Shown here: positions 35,481 to 42,956 of the stretch, piece by piece
How positions within the stretch are numbered: position 1 is the first letter of the stretch
Layout of the letters: every line of letters begins with the position of its first letter
From: JACMLD01 sp044227095
Lineage (GTDB): Bacteria > Bacteroidota > Bacteroidia > Chitinophagales > Chitinophagaceae
Direction: 5' to 3'
Length of the DNA stretch: 64,000 nucleotides
Assembly: GCA_044227095.1 (NCBI GenBank)
Contig: JBGAFV010000001.1
Location: 1,178,001-1,242,000, forward strand
Position numbers and translations under genes: made by a program
Notes under the pieces: generated by a model
Database searches by the model: none
What the model was told of the DNA's origin: nothing
Seen by the model: the letters and a program-made list of their open reading frames with translations, nothing else

Positions 35481-36209
35481 ATGACAAACAACAAACCCGA
35501 ATTATATACCTGCTTTTCGCCTTCACTGTTGAATTTATTCGATATCAGCAATTCTATTGTTGTAATTATTGATGTTTTACGGGCAACTTCTACCATAGCA
35601 ACTGCATTGTACAATGGGGCTTCATCTGTAATTCCGGTAGATAGTGTTAGCCGCTGTATAGAAATCAGCAAACAAATTGGCGGCATTACTGCAGGAGAAA
35701 GAGATGGAAAAATTGCAGAAGGGCTTGAGTATGGCAATTCGCCGTTTGAATACCCAAGATCTTTTATAGAAGGAAGAACACTTGTGCTTACTACTACCAA
35801 CGGTACCAAATTGCTGCATATGGCGCTTGACCGCGGTGCAAAACAAATCATCACTGGTTCTTTTCCAAATCTTGATGCTGTATGCAATTACCTGCTGGCA
35901 GAAAACAAACCAGTAATACTTGGCTGCGCTGCATGGAAAGACCGTGTAAATATTGAAGACATGCTTTTTGCCGGCGCTCTTGTGCATACAATAAAAGATC
36001 GTTTTTCTATTAATTGCGATTCTAGCCAGGTAGCAGAAACATTGTATACAATTGCAAAGCCGGATTTGTATGGTTTTATGAAAGAAAAACAGGCTTCTCA
36101 TTACCTGCGCCTTAGCAATTATGGATTGGAAAAAGATATTCGTTACTGCCTTACGCCAAATGCTGCGCCGGTACTGCCGTTTTATGAAAATGGAAGATTG
36201 ATTGTCTGA
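35481..36209 (+). CDS. comB: 2-phosphosulfolactate phosphatase (ComB) family protein
   Basis: A 242-residue Mg-dependent phosphatase. Family motifs: VVIIDVLRATSTIATALYNG, GERDGKIAEGLEYGNSPFEY and LVLTTTNGTKLL. ComB acts in coenzyme M synthesis in methanogens; bacterial members may dephosphorylate 2-phosphosulfolactate on the way to sulfolactate or another phospho-ester. The start at 35481 follows the -7 box by 16 bp; an upstream in-frame ATG at 35451 would lie inside the promoter. Monocistronic. Confidence 0.88.
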   Translation: MTNNKPELYTCFSPSLLNLFDISNSIVVIIDVLRATSTIATALYNGASSVIPVDSVSRCIEISKQIGGITAGERDGKIAEGLEYGNSPFEYPRSFIEGRTLVLTTTNGTKLLHMALDRGAKQIITGSFPNLDAVCNYLLAENKPVILGCAAWKDRVNIEDMLFAGALVHTIKDRFSINCDSSQVAETLYTIAKPDLYGFMKEKQASHYLRLSNYGLEKDIRYCLTPNAAPVLPFYENGRLIV

Positions 36210-36350
36210 ACCAGGATTTGGGAGGATTAAATGGATGAATAGGATGAAGAATTCAGTACGCTTCGAAGAAATCCTCCGTGTATTGCTTTAATGGCCATTA
36301 GCAATAAATGACTTCTCATTAATCTCAGTATCTCCAACCTGTAAACTATT

Positions 36351-36384
36351 CACCGTGTTCCTCTGTGTTCCCCTTTCTCCGTGG
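36351..36384 (-). repeat. Single copy of the CCACGGAG-type core
   Basis: Read on the minus strand, this 34-bp copy begins CCACGGAGAAAGGGGAACAC and fits the family core. The 5' part of the same spacer, near 36260, shares a cctccgtgtattgcttt word with the composite element near 25200, so this is probably one arm of a decayed element. Confidence 0.7.
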
Positions 36385-36443
36385 TTCAAAAATCCGCGAA
36401 CAATCACCCATTTCACAAATAATCCACCTTCTTTGAAAACGGG

Positions 36444-36473
36444 TTGGCTATTGATTAAAAATCTGTAGTTTCG
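36444..36473 (+). promoter_or_regulatory. Promoter of dnaN
   Basis: TTG (36444-36446), then 19 bp, then TAGTTTCG (36466-36473), which differs from TAnnTTTG at one base. The ATG is 20 bp further on. Confidence 0.6.
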
Positions 36474-36492
36474 TCACAAATCAAAGCTCCGT

Positions 36493-37608
36493 ATGAAGTT
36501 TATCGTTTCGTCTTCGGCATTGTTAAAACATTTACAGCAGATTAGCGGGGTTATTAACGCCAACACTGTATTGCCTATACTGGAAGATTTTTTGTTTGAA
36601 ATAGAAAAAAACAAACTCACCATTGTTGCAACAGACCTTGAAACAGTGATGCGCATTCACTTGGATATTGAAGCAAAAGACAACGGCAAAGTTTGTATTC
36701 CCGGTAAAATATTGCTGGATTCACTGAAAAACATTCCCGACCAGCCACTCACTTTTAATATTGATAAAAGCTTTGCGGTAGAAATTACCAGCGATAACGG
36801 TAAATATAAAGTAATGGGCGAAAACCCCGATAACTTTCCCAAAGAACCCGGCGCAGATGATACCACATCTTTTACCATGACAAGCAACGCACTGGTAACC
36901 GGCATCAACAAAACATTGTTTGCTGTTAGCAACGATGATCTTCGTCCGGCTATGACAGGTGTATTTTTTGAACTGGATAAAAAATTCATTCAGTTTGTGG
37001 CTACCGATGCACACCGCCTGGTAAGGTATAAAAGAACTGATGTAGCCTGTCCGAAACAGGATTCATTCATTGTTCCTAAAAAACCTTTATCACTTTTAAA
37101 AACCGTGTTGCCGTTTAATGAAGATGAAATAACGCTTAGCTACAACAGCAACCACCTTTTTGTAAAACACGGCAATACGCAAATGAGCTGCCGTTTAATT
37201 GATGCCCGTTTCCCCGATTATAAAGTGGTGATACCTGCAGACAATCCTTATAAATTGGTAGTAAACAAAAGCGACTTCCAGGGTGCTTTGCGCCGTGTGG
37301 TAGTGTTTAGTAATAAAAGCACAAACCAGGTTGTATTAAACATACAGGGCAGCGAACTGCAACTGGCCGCACAGGATGTTGACTTTAGTTTTGAAGGAAA
37401 TGAAAGAATGAAATGCCAGTACGATGGTGAAGATCTTGGCATTGCTTTTAACGCTAAGTTTTTAATTGAAATGCTAAGCGGTGCAGACAGCGATGAAGTG
37501 CGTATGGAATTATCTACACCTACAAAAGCCGGTATTATAAAACCAACCGAAGCAGAAGAGGGAGAAGAACTGCTAATGCTGGTAATGCCGCTTATGTTGA
37601 ATAACTAA
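36493..37608 (+). CDS. dnaN: DNA polymerase III beta sliding clamp
   Basis: A 371-residue ring-forming clamp that tethers the replicative polymerase. It begins MKFIVSSSALLKHLQQISGV and has the three clamp domains: GVINANTVLPILEDFLFEI, TGVFFELDKKFIQFVATDAHRL (shortened core VATDAHRLVRYK) and the C-terminal LIEMLSGADSDEVRMELSTP, ending in LMLVMPLMLNN. The length is normal. It is monocistronic and not next to dnaA or recF, as is common in Bacteroidota. Confidence 0.96.
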   Translation: MKFIVSSSALLKHLQQISGVINANTVLPILEDFLFEIEKNKLTIVATDLETVMRIHLDIEAKDNGKVCIPGKILLDSLKNIPDQPLTFNIDKSFAVEITSDNGKYKVMGENPDNFPKEPGADDTTSFTMTSNALVTGINKTLFAVSNDDLRPAMTGVFFELDKKFIQFVATDAHRLVRYKRTDVACPKQDSFIVPKKPLSLLKTVLPFNEDEITLSYNSNHLFVKHGNTQMSCRLIDARFPDYKVVIPADNPYKLVVNKSDFQGALRRVVVFSNKSTNQVVLNIQGSELQLAAQDVDFSFEGNERMKCQYDGEDLGIAFNAKFLIEMLSGADSDEVRMELSTPTKAGIIKPTEAEEGEELLMLVMPLMLNN

Positions 37609-37632
37609 TAAAAGCTGCTAAACTACATATTG

Positions 37633-37660
37633 AAACCCCTGCAAATTGCGGGGGTTTTTT
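37633..37660 (+). terminator. Intrinsic terminator of dnaN
   Basis: The arms aaacccc (37633-37639) and ggggttt (37651-37657) pair, with a gc/gc extension inside, followed by a T-run. It lies 24 bp after the stop. Confidence 0.85.
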
Positions 37661-37690
37661 GTTTGGGGTTGTTCTCTTGCTAAAAACCTT

Positions 37691-38024
37691 TTGCTCCGTA
37701 GGAGCAATTTATGGGTAGAACAAAATTGTAAAGAGGTTATTCGTTCCATAGGAACGATTTGTGCTTTTTAATAGCTAAACATGATGGTTCTGTCAGGGCC
37801 TCGTGGCCATGACTTGGGAAATTCTCTCACCTTTTATAGCGACGGGCTTCGCCTATCGCTCACATACATCGCTCTTTCAGAGCTTGGTTATCTGCATTTA
37901 TAAAAAATGATGCAAAATCAAATAAACTCATGGTTTCTTCAATCCTTGAAAGGGATTAATAATAATAACCCCGAATTGCAATTCGGGGTATAAGAAAAAG
38001 CAAACTCAACCCTAATGGGGTTGA
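37691..38024. repeat. Cluster of eight different short palindromes
   Basis: The 434-bp spacer 37609-38042 holds no gene but a series of unrelated hairpins: ttgctcc/ggagcaa (37691-37707), tcgttcc/ggaacga (37741-37757), ggcc/ggcc (37797-37808), agcga/tcgct (37838-37860), gctct/agagc (37871-37883), aatcc/ggatt (37941-37957), a perfect 22-bp palindrome centred on gaattgcaattc (37968-37989) and tcaaccc/gggttga (38006-38024). Such REP-like clusters occur in several Bacteroidota genomes. Confidence 0.75.
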
Positions 38025-38042
38025 ACAATAAAACAATAGCAA

Positions 38043-38594
38043 TTATTTTTTACTCGCCCACATAGGTTTTTCTTTCAGTACTTTTTTGTAGATAACGCAG
38101 TCTTCGCTGTGTGCGCCAGGCAGGTAACCAATGCTCATTAAAAACTCGTTTACAATTTCACCGCCGGTAAAGCGAAATGTTTTTTTAAACAGCTTTACCC
38201 ATTCTTCTTTTGTTTTGGGATGGTGCAGCGTAATCCAATTTTTAAATGAGCCATGTTCTTTTTGTAAAGCAAGTATGGCTTTGGCATTTTCTATAGCTGC
38301 GTTTACTTTTAATTTATTGCGGATGATACCTGCATCCTGCAGCAACCGGTTAACGTCTGCCGCTTTATATGCGGCTACTTTTTTTATATTGAAGTTGCTG
38401 TACGCTTTTCTGAACGTTGCTTCTTTTTTAAGAATCGTTTCCCAGCTAAGACCAGCCTGGTTTATTTCCAATACCAGCCGACAAAACAATTCATTGTCAT
38501 CGTGTATAGGAAAGCCGTATAGTTTATCGTGGTAGGCTTTGTGAAGTTGCTTTCTATCGCCGGTCATTGTTTCTATAGCCCTGCAGTATGACAT
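38043..38594 (-). CDS. tag: DNA-3-methyladenine glycosylase I
   Basis: A 183-residue base-excision repair enzyme that removes 3-methyladenine. Conserved parts: KAYHDKLYGFPIHDDNELFC, QAGLSWETILKKEATFRKAY and NEFLMSIGYLPGAHSEDC. The zinc-snap residues of the family are present: Cys4, the His in AYHD, and His/Cys in GAHSEDC. The E. coli CGW start is here CRA. Monocistronic, facing the palindrome cluster. Confidence 0.93.
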   Translation of the reverse strand: MSYCRAIETMTGDRKQLHKAYHDKLYGFPIHDDNELFCRLVLEINQAGLSWETILKKEATFRKAYSNFNIKKVAAYKAADVNRLLQDAGIIRNKLKVNAAIENAKAILALQKEHGSFKNWITLHHPKTKEEWVKLFKKTFRFTGGEIVNEFLMSIGYLPGAHSEDCVIYKKVLKEKPMWASKK

Positions 38595-38669
38595 GTGAGT
38601 TTGGTTAAGAGATTTAAAGAGAAGTATTGTAAAAATATTAAGGCGAAAATAATTGAAAAACTATTCCAC

Positions 38670-39566
38670 TTAATGATGGTATTTCTTTTTTAAATCATTT
38701 TTTAAATTGTTAAACACATAATCGTGCTCCTGGTTTATTCCTATTTTTTCAAGAGGCTCCCAATAAAACCTCGGCGTTAAAACAGAAGTGTAGGTTGTAA
38801 CCCTTGTTAACTTGCAACTGTCCTGTCCAATTTTATCGAAATAATAAATAGCTTCTTTAAATCCCAGCCATTTACGTCCTGTCAGTTTATAATCAATCAC
38901 GTCCATTCGTAAAACTTTTGCTTTTTCAAGCTGAGTTATTCGTTCGGTAATAGTGCCTCCACTGAAATAACAAGTACGCAATCCGCCTACTTCTTCTTTT
39001 TCCAACACACATTTTTCAGGAATGGGTAAATCAAGTTTCATTAGAAATGGCTTATCTGCAACTAATGTGTCAACAGATTTTATAGTTTGATAGACCTCAT
39101 GTGCTGAATAAGGCAAAATCGTTTCTGTTGTTACAGATATTATTTCCTTTTCGTTTTTTGTAAATAGCTTTTCCAAAAATCCGAAGCCCAGAAATAAGCA
39201 AAGTGGCAGGATTGAACTTTTAATTATATCGTTTGAGTTTTTATTACCCTTATTCTTGTCAATATATCTTTTAAACGCATAACCCAAAACCACTGCAATA
39301 ATCACTAGTGGCAAAGCCATTAAAATACAAACCATTCCTTCAAGGCCGCCTGCTATTAATAAGATGAAAAATATTCCCAGCGAAATGATCAGTCCATAGA
39401 GACTAACTTTTTTAATTGTAGATCTTCCTAAAATGTAGCCTATTGTAAAAGGCAGAAAAACAAAAAATGAAAGTCCGTAACCAACCAGTTCGTAATGAAG
39501 CAAAAGAAAGCCTAAGGAAAGGAAGACAAAGGTTATTAGTATAGATAGGATGAATTCTTTCTTCAT
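38670..39566 (-). CDS. Membrane protein with C-terminal SRPBCC-like domain
   Basis: A 298-residue protein. About residues 7-120 form four to five hydrophobic helices (ILITFVFLSLGFLLLHYELV; IISLGIFFILLIAGGLEGMV). After a short lysine-rich loop and another helix comes a soluble domain that reads like SRPBCC/polyketide-cyclase folds: ETILPYSAHEVYQTIKSVDT, GTITERITQLEKAKVLRMDV and GQDSCKLTRVTTYTSVLTPR. No specific function is known to me. It lies 28 bp downstream of the NAD-kinase-like gene and could be part of that transcription unit. Confidence 0.7.
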   Translation of the reverse strand: MKKEFILSILITFVFLSLGFLLLHYELVGYGLSFFVFLPFTIGYILGRSTIKKVSLYGLIISLGIFFILLIAGGLEGMVCILMALPLVIIAVVLGYAFKRYIDKNKGNKNSNDIIKSSILPLCLFLGFGFLEKLFTKNEKEIISVTTETILPYSAHEVYQTIKSVDTLVADKPFLMKLDLPIPEKCVLEKEEVGGLRTCYFSGGTITERITQLEKAKVLRMDVIDYKLTGRKWLGFKEAIYYFDKIGQDSCKLTRVTTYTSVLTPRFYWEPLEKIGINQEHDYVFNNLKNDLKKKYHH

Positions 39567-39594
39567 GGTTTAAAATTGAAAAACTATGCAACAA

Positions 39595-40533
39595 CTACTT
39601 ATAATTTTTTTTATCGTTTTTTACTAGCCTCGCCTTATCATCAGCAAGACCAATAGTTGCAGTAATACCACTATTAAATTTTAAAAAGTCGCTTTCAATA
39701 CCATCACTAAAAATTACACCGTTTGCGGGCATCAGCGATTCTATAACCAGGTTACTTTTTCCGTGGATAAGCCCCGCTATAATTCCCGTTTGTGTTCTTA
39801 TACTTTGAAAGGGTTCTCTTACTGCAAAAAGTAAATCGTTGTCGTTTAATAATGGCCTTTGCGGTTTAATGTTTTTTGTAAACATACCAGCTACACCATA
39901 AGCCATATTAAAAACTGAACTTAGCCAGCCGGTAGACCCTGCTTTTGTTGACACCAGCAAGCCGCTTGAAGAATGTTCTTCTGATTTATTATTGAATGAA
40001 ATTTTATACCGTGCAGAAACATGAGACGATGCCCCAATAAAAAGATCGTTGAAAGCCATTAATCTTTGTCCGTCGTTTAATCTGGCTTCTGCAAAACGCA
40101 TTGTTTGAAATTGAAACTTTTCTGTGAGCACGTTTTCAATTCCGTAGATAAAATTGGTTGTATCAAAAGGCAAAAGAATGCCATCGTAACGTTGCTTGTC
40201 TGGATTTACTGCTACTATAGGAACCCCTTTAGAATATTTGGCTGTATTTGCTACAAGTCCATCCTGACCTACAACAATAATTACATTTTTTTCAGTAAAA
40301 ATATAATTGGGAAGAAAATTTCTCTCTACCACTTTGTTTTTTACAGCAGCAGAAAGCTGGGTCTGAATTTTATTTAGCGACGCATGAAAGATGTCGTGTT
40401 CAATTACATAATCTTCAAAATTTCCACCAAGCCGTTCAATATAAAATTTGGCCTGAGCTTTTGTATTGAAACGTTCAATTAAAGTTTCCAGCCGGGTTTT
40501 ATTTTTTACAACGATGGCATATTCTACGCTCAT
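39595..40533 (-). CDS. NAD-kinase-like protein coupled to an SPFH protein
   Basis: A 312-residue protein with the NAD/diacylglycerol kinase fold. Motifs: VIIVVGQDGLVANTAKY, where NAD kinases usually have GGDG; PIVAVNPDKQRYDGIL; the NE/D site AFNDLFIG; and SSGLLVSTKAGSTGW, matching the substrate-binding GxxxSTPTGSTAY region. The second Gly of GGDG is Gln. The N-terminal ~90 residues (TLIERFNTKAQAKFYIERLG) are not part of ordinary NAD kinases. The ATG overlaps the SPFH stop by 4 bp, so the two proteins are made together. It may phosphorylate NAD or another nucleotide, or only bind it. Confidence 0.78.
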   Translation of the reverse strand: MSVEYAIVVKNKTRLETLIERFNTKAQAKFYIERLGGNFEDYVIEHDIFHASLNKIQTQLSAAVKNKVVERNFLPNYIFTEKNVIIVVGQDGLVANTAKYSKGVPIVAVNPDKQRYDGILLPFDTTNFIYGIENVLTEKFQFQTMRFAEARLNDGQRLMAFNDLFIGASSHVSARYKISFNNKSEEHSSSGLLVSTKAGSTGWLSSVFNMAYGVAGMFTKNIKPQRPLLNDNDLLFAVREPFQSIRTQTGIIAGLIHGKSNLVIESLMPANGVIFSDGIESDFLKFNSGITATIGLADDKARLVKNDKKNYK

Positions 40534-41549
40534 TTCCTGCTGGTCTTGTCGTTCAGAATAGAATCAAGTAATTCGGGACTGATATTAAGGTTGCCAATTT
40601 TATCTGCATTTTCTGCAAGCTGCCTGAAGGCAAGAGAGATATTGAACTTTGGATCGTTGTTATTGTTTAGTGCCGTAAGCGTTTTCCAGTCAATGTCTTT
40701 ATAGGGTTTCAATGTAGTTTCAATTACATAACCTTTTGTTTCGGCTTCTTTGGTATCGTTTGCGGTTTTTTGTTCAATCAGTTGTTTGCGCTGGTTCTCT
40801 ACTGCTATATCAGCAGTTAGTTGCATTTCTCTTAGCTTTCTATCATTCTCTGCCCGCTGAACATCAGACTCCATTTTTTTCTCATCAATTTGTTTTTGTT
40901 TTTCTTCTACTGCAATCTCCGTATTCAATTCAGATTCTTTGATTTTACGTTCCTGCTCCACCGCAAAATTTCTTCTCTCGTATATCGCCTGGTCTGCTTC
41001 TTGCTGCAATTTTTCTCTTGTTTCCGTTTCCAGTGCCCTTGCCATTTCAGGTGTTGCCTGTATGGCCAAAATGCTGGCGCCTAAAATTTCTATGCCGAGC
41101 AAATTGATGGAAGGTGAAGTTTTAAGCCCTTCCAAAATATTTGATTCAATTTTTTTAGCAGAGCGGATAGCATCTTTCAAAGAAATACCATGAACAAATG
41201 AAGCCGTTGCGGTTTGTGCTTCGTTTATTATTCTTTGATTGAGTTTTTCTATATCGTTCTTTTTATACTGTCCCCCATCTGTAACAGTAAAATCCAGGTT
41301 GTCTGCCAATGTTTTTGGATTGCCTACTTTATAACTGATTTGTCCCTGTATAGAAATAGTCTGGTAATCGTTTGTTGTCTGACTGAAAATAAATGGTAGA
41401 TCGTTACTTTCCATGGGTATAGCAACGATTGAACTGTTGGGTTTAAAATAAAAAAATGAAAGTCCACGTCCTTCTCTTACAATACCTCCGTTTTTGTAGT
41501 GAAGTACATAAGTCATCGAGTCGAATTTGATATGTTGTATGCCAAACAT
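40530..41549 (-). CDS. SPFH/band 7 domain protein (slipin-like)
   Basis: A 339-residue protein of the stomatin/prohibitin/flotillin group. The band 7 domain fills about residues 1-170 (VREGRGLSFFYFKPNSSIVA; SIQGQISYKVGNPKTLADNL; EILGASILAIQATPEMARAL), and a long charged coiled coil follows (EQERKIKESELNTEIAVEEK). No N-terminal membrane helix is visible, so membrane contact, if any, would be peripheral. SPFH proteins form large rings or cages that organise membranes. It is translationally coupled to the NAD-kinase-like gene. Confidence 0.87.
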   Translation of the reverse strand: MFGIQHIKFDSMTYVLHYKNGGIVREGRGLSFFYFKPNSSIVAIPMESNDLPFIFSQTTNDYQTISIQGQISYKVGNPKTLADNLDFTVTDGGQYKKNDIEKLNQRIINEAQTATASFVHGISLKDAIRSAKKIESNILEGLKTSPSINLLGIEILGASILAIQATPEMARALETETREKLQQEADQAIYERRNFAVEQERKIKESELNTEIAVEEKQKQIDEKKMESDVQRAENDRKLREMQLTADIAVENQRKQLIEQKTANDTKEAETKGYVIETTLKPYKDIDWKTLTALNNNNDPKFNISLAFRQLAENADKIGNLNISPELLDSILNDKTSRK

Positions 41550-41697
41550 AGTAATGTGGTTTAGGGTTGATGAAGATAGGAGTTTTTAGGGCTATAGGGC
41601 GTTTGGAAAAGGTTATTGTTGTTGCTTGTGATATTTATCTTTAGGTTAATCGATCTGTTTTTAAATATGCTTTTATGTTTCGTTTTATTTCCATGGC

Positions 41698-41860
41698 TTA
41701 TTTGTTTTTTTTCTTTTTGAATTTTCTTTTCGTCATTACTAATTTGTCTTTGTACTTTTTACATCTTCAAGAGCTGGTAAATTTTCTGGTAAAACACCAC
41801 GTTCTCCAAACATTTTCTTATCGAAATATTGTTGTCTTCAACAATCAGTTCTTTTTTCAT
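41698..41860 (-). pseudogene. Frameshifted C-terminal remnant of a DinD/Bro-type protein
   Basis: In the 343-bp spacer 41550-41892, the minus strand from 41860 reads MKKELIVEDNNISIRK. One frame over it continues as MFGERGVLPENLPALEDVKK if one A is restored in an A-run near 41812. A second one-base slip in another A-run restores VQRQISNDEKKIQKEKKQ. From memory, this wording is the C-terminal end of DinD-like DNA-damage-inducible proteins; I could not search it. The rest of the gene is missing, so this is a decayed fragment, unless the slips are sequencing errors in homopolymers. Confidence 0.55.
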
Positions 41861-41892
41861 ATTTAAATTTATAACAAGTTCTTCTAACGTAC

Positions 41893-42267
41893 TTAACCAT
41901 TATTCCGCTTCACCACCAAATACCAATCATTCTCCAGTGGCAGGTAGCCGTAATCGTAGCAGAAATAATAAACGTTACCTTTTTTGTTGGTGTAGGTATG
42001 CGTGAGGTATTTAAACTGGAAGCCTTTCTGCAGTAATTTTTCTTTGGTGGTTTTTGCCATCTCTTCGCCGGCGGGCAGGCATTCTTCCAGTATGCGGCGG
42101 TTCTTTCTTAAGCCATTGTTGATGTTGCGGATGTAATTATTAGCGTCTGATTTAAGTTCATTGTTGTACACATTGCGGCAATAATCATCACAAAATTTTT
42201 TATCGGACCGGCCTTTTACCGGTTTGCTGCAGGCCATACAAATCTTTGCTGCTGTTTGCTGTATCAT
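41893..42267 (-). CDS. Small zinc-ribbon protein of unknown function
   Basis: A 124-residue protein. The N terminus has a four-cysteine ribbon, CMACSKPVKGRSDKKFCDDYC, given here by its parts CMAC and CDDYC (residues about 10-32), like the Zn ribbons with a KFCxxxC pattern. The rest is a compact domain (KLLQKGFQFKYLTHTYTNKK; VYYFCYDYGYLPLENDWYLV). I recall similar proteins widely in Bacteroidota without known function. Zinc and possibly nucleic-acid binding are inferred. Confidence 0.75.
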   Translation of the reverse strand: MIQQTAAKICMACSKPVKGRSDKKFCDDYCRNVYNNELKSDANNYIRNINNGLRKNRRILEECLPAGEEMAKTTKEKLLQKGFQFKYLTHTYTNKKGNVYYFCYDYGYLPLENDWYLVVKRNNG

Positions 42268-42485
42268 AAGCTGGGTAAGGTTTTGGCCGCAAAAGATACC
42301 GAAACTTTTTCTTTAAATAAGCGTTTACAAACACTTACATCCGTACATAAATAATTAAAAACCGATTACCGCTTTTTTGCAAGTGCATCTTTGTTCTGTC
42401 AACGCAAATGGCGCCATTGAGTTGATTGAAATATCAAATTTATAAACCGTCCATTCTTAATTAAATGGATAAAAAACTTACAACT

Positions 42486-42827
42486 ATGTACGCATTAAAA
42501 AACAAAGTTCAGTTAATTGGTCATGTAGGCAATCAACCCGATGTACGCACAACAGAGTCTGGAAAAAAATGGGCCCGTTTTAGTGTAGCCACCAATGAAG
42601 TATACAGAAATGCACAGGGCGAGAAGGTAACCGAAACACAATGGCACAGTTTGGTCGCCTGGGGAAAGGTAGCAGAGATTGCAGAAAAATTCCTTCACAA
42701 AGGAAGTGAAGTTGCTATAGAAGGAAAACTTATTAACCGAAATTATACAGATAAAGAAGGCAATAAGAAATATGTAACTGAAGTACAGGTAAACGAAGTG
42801 TTGCTGCTTGGTGCCAAAGAAAAATAA
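42486..42827 (+). CDS. ssb: Single-stranded DNA-binding protein
   Basis: A 113-residue SSB with the OB fold: NKVQLIGHVGNQPDVRTTES, KWARFSVATNEVYRNAQGEK, TQWHSLVAWGKVAEIAEKFL and GSEVAIEGKLINRNYTDKEG. It lacks the long acidic tail of E. coli SSB, so it may be an accessory, repair-type paralogue. The start at 42486 gives the family N terminus; 42465 is seven codons upstream and possible. A helicase gene follows after a repeat-filled spacer. Confidence 0.92.
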   Translation: MYALKNKVQLIGHVGNQPDVRTTESGKKWARFSVATNEVYRNAQGEKVTETQWHSLVAWGKVAEIAEKFLHKGSEVAIEGKLINRNYTDKEGNKKYVTEVQVNEVLLLGAKEK

Positions 42828-42837
42828 ATTCTTCCAG

Positions 42838-42927
42838 CCACGGAGGCACAGGAATCACAAAGCATCACGGGTATTTCTATTTAATAAATAACCGCTGTAC
42901 TCCTCTGTGTTCTTGGTGCCTCTGTGG
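42838..42927. repeat. Inverted pair of CCACGGAG-type cores (hairpin element)
   Basis: Between ssb and the helicase gene, a 34-bp core at 42838-42871 (begins CCACGGAGGCACAGGAATCA) faces a second core on the other strand at 42894-42927 (begins CCACAGAGGCACCAAGAACA). The 22-bp centre is AT-rich. The pair could fold into a hairpin of about 90 nt and is the neatest complete copy of this family in the window. Confidence 0.78.
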
Positions 42928-42938
42928 TTAGATCTACC

Positions 42939-42946
42939 TAATTTTG
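42939..42946 (+). promoter_or_regulatory. -7 box of the helicase gene
   Basis: TAATTTTG is a full TAnnTTTG match, 16 bp before the ATG at 42963. The expected -33 region lies within the right arm of the repeat element; the nearest TTG (42913-42915) is 23 bp away. Confidence 0.5.
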
Positions 42947-42956
42947 AAAAAAGGTT

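Noticed and set aside
37941..37957. aatccttgaaagggatt considered as part of a tRNA
   Set aside because: No cloverleaf, T-loop or acceptor stem can be built around it; it is one of the palindromes.
41675..41866. A 63-codon plus-strand frame in the spacer upstream of the SPFH gene
   Set aside because: Phe-rich product of a T-rich strand; the opposite strand carries the recognisable DinD-like remnant.
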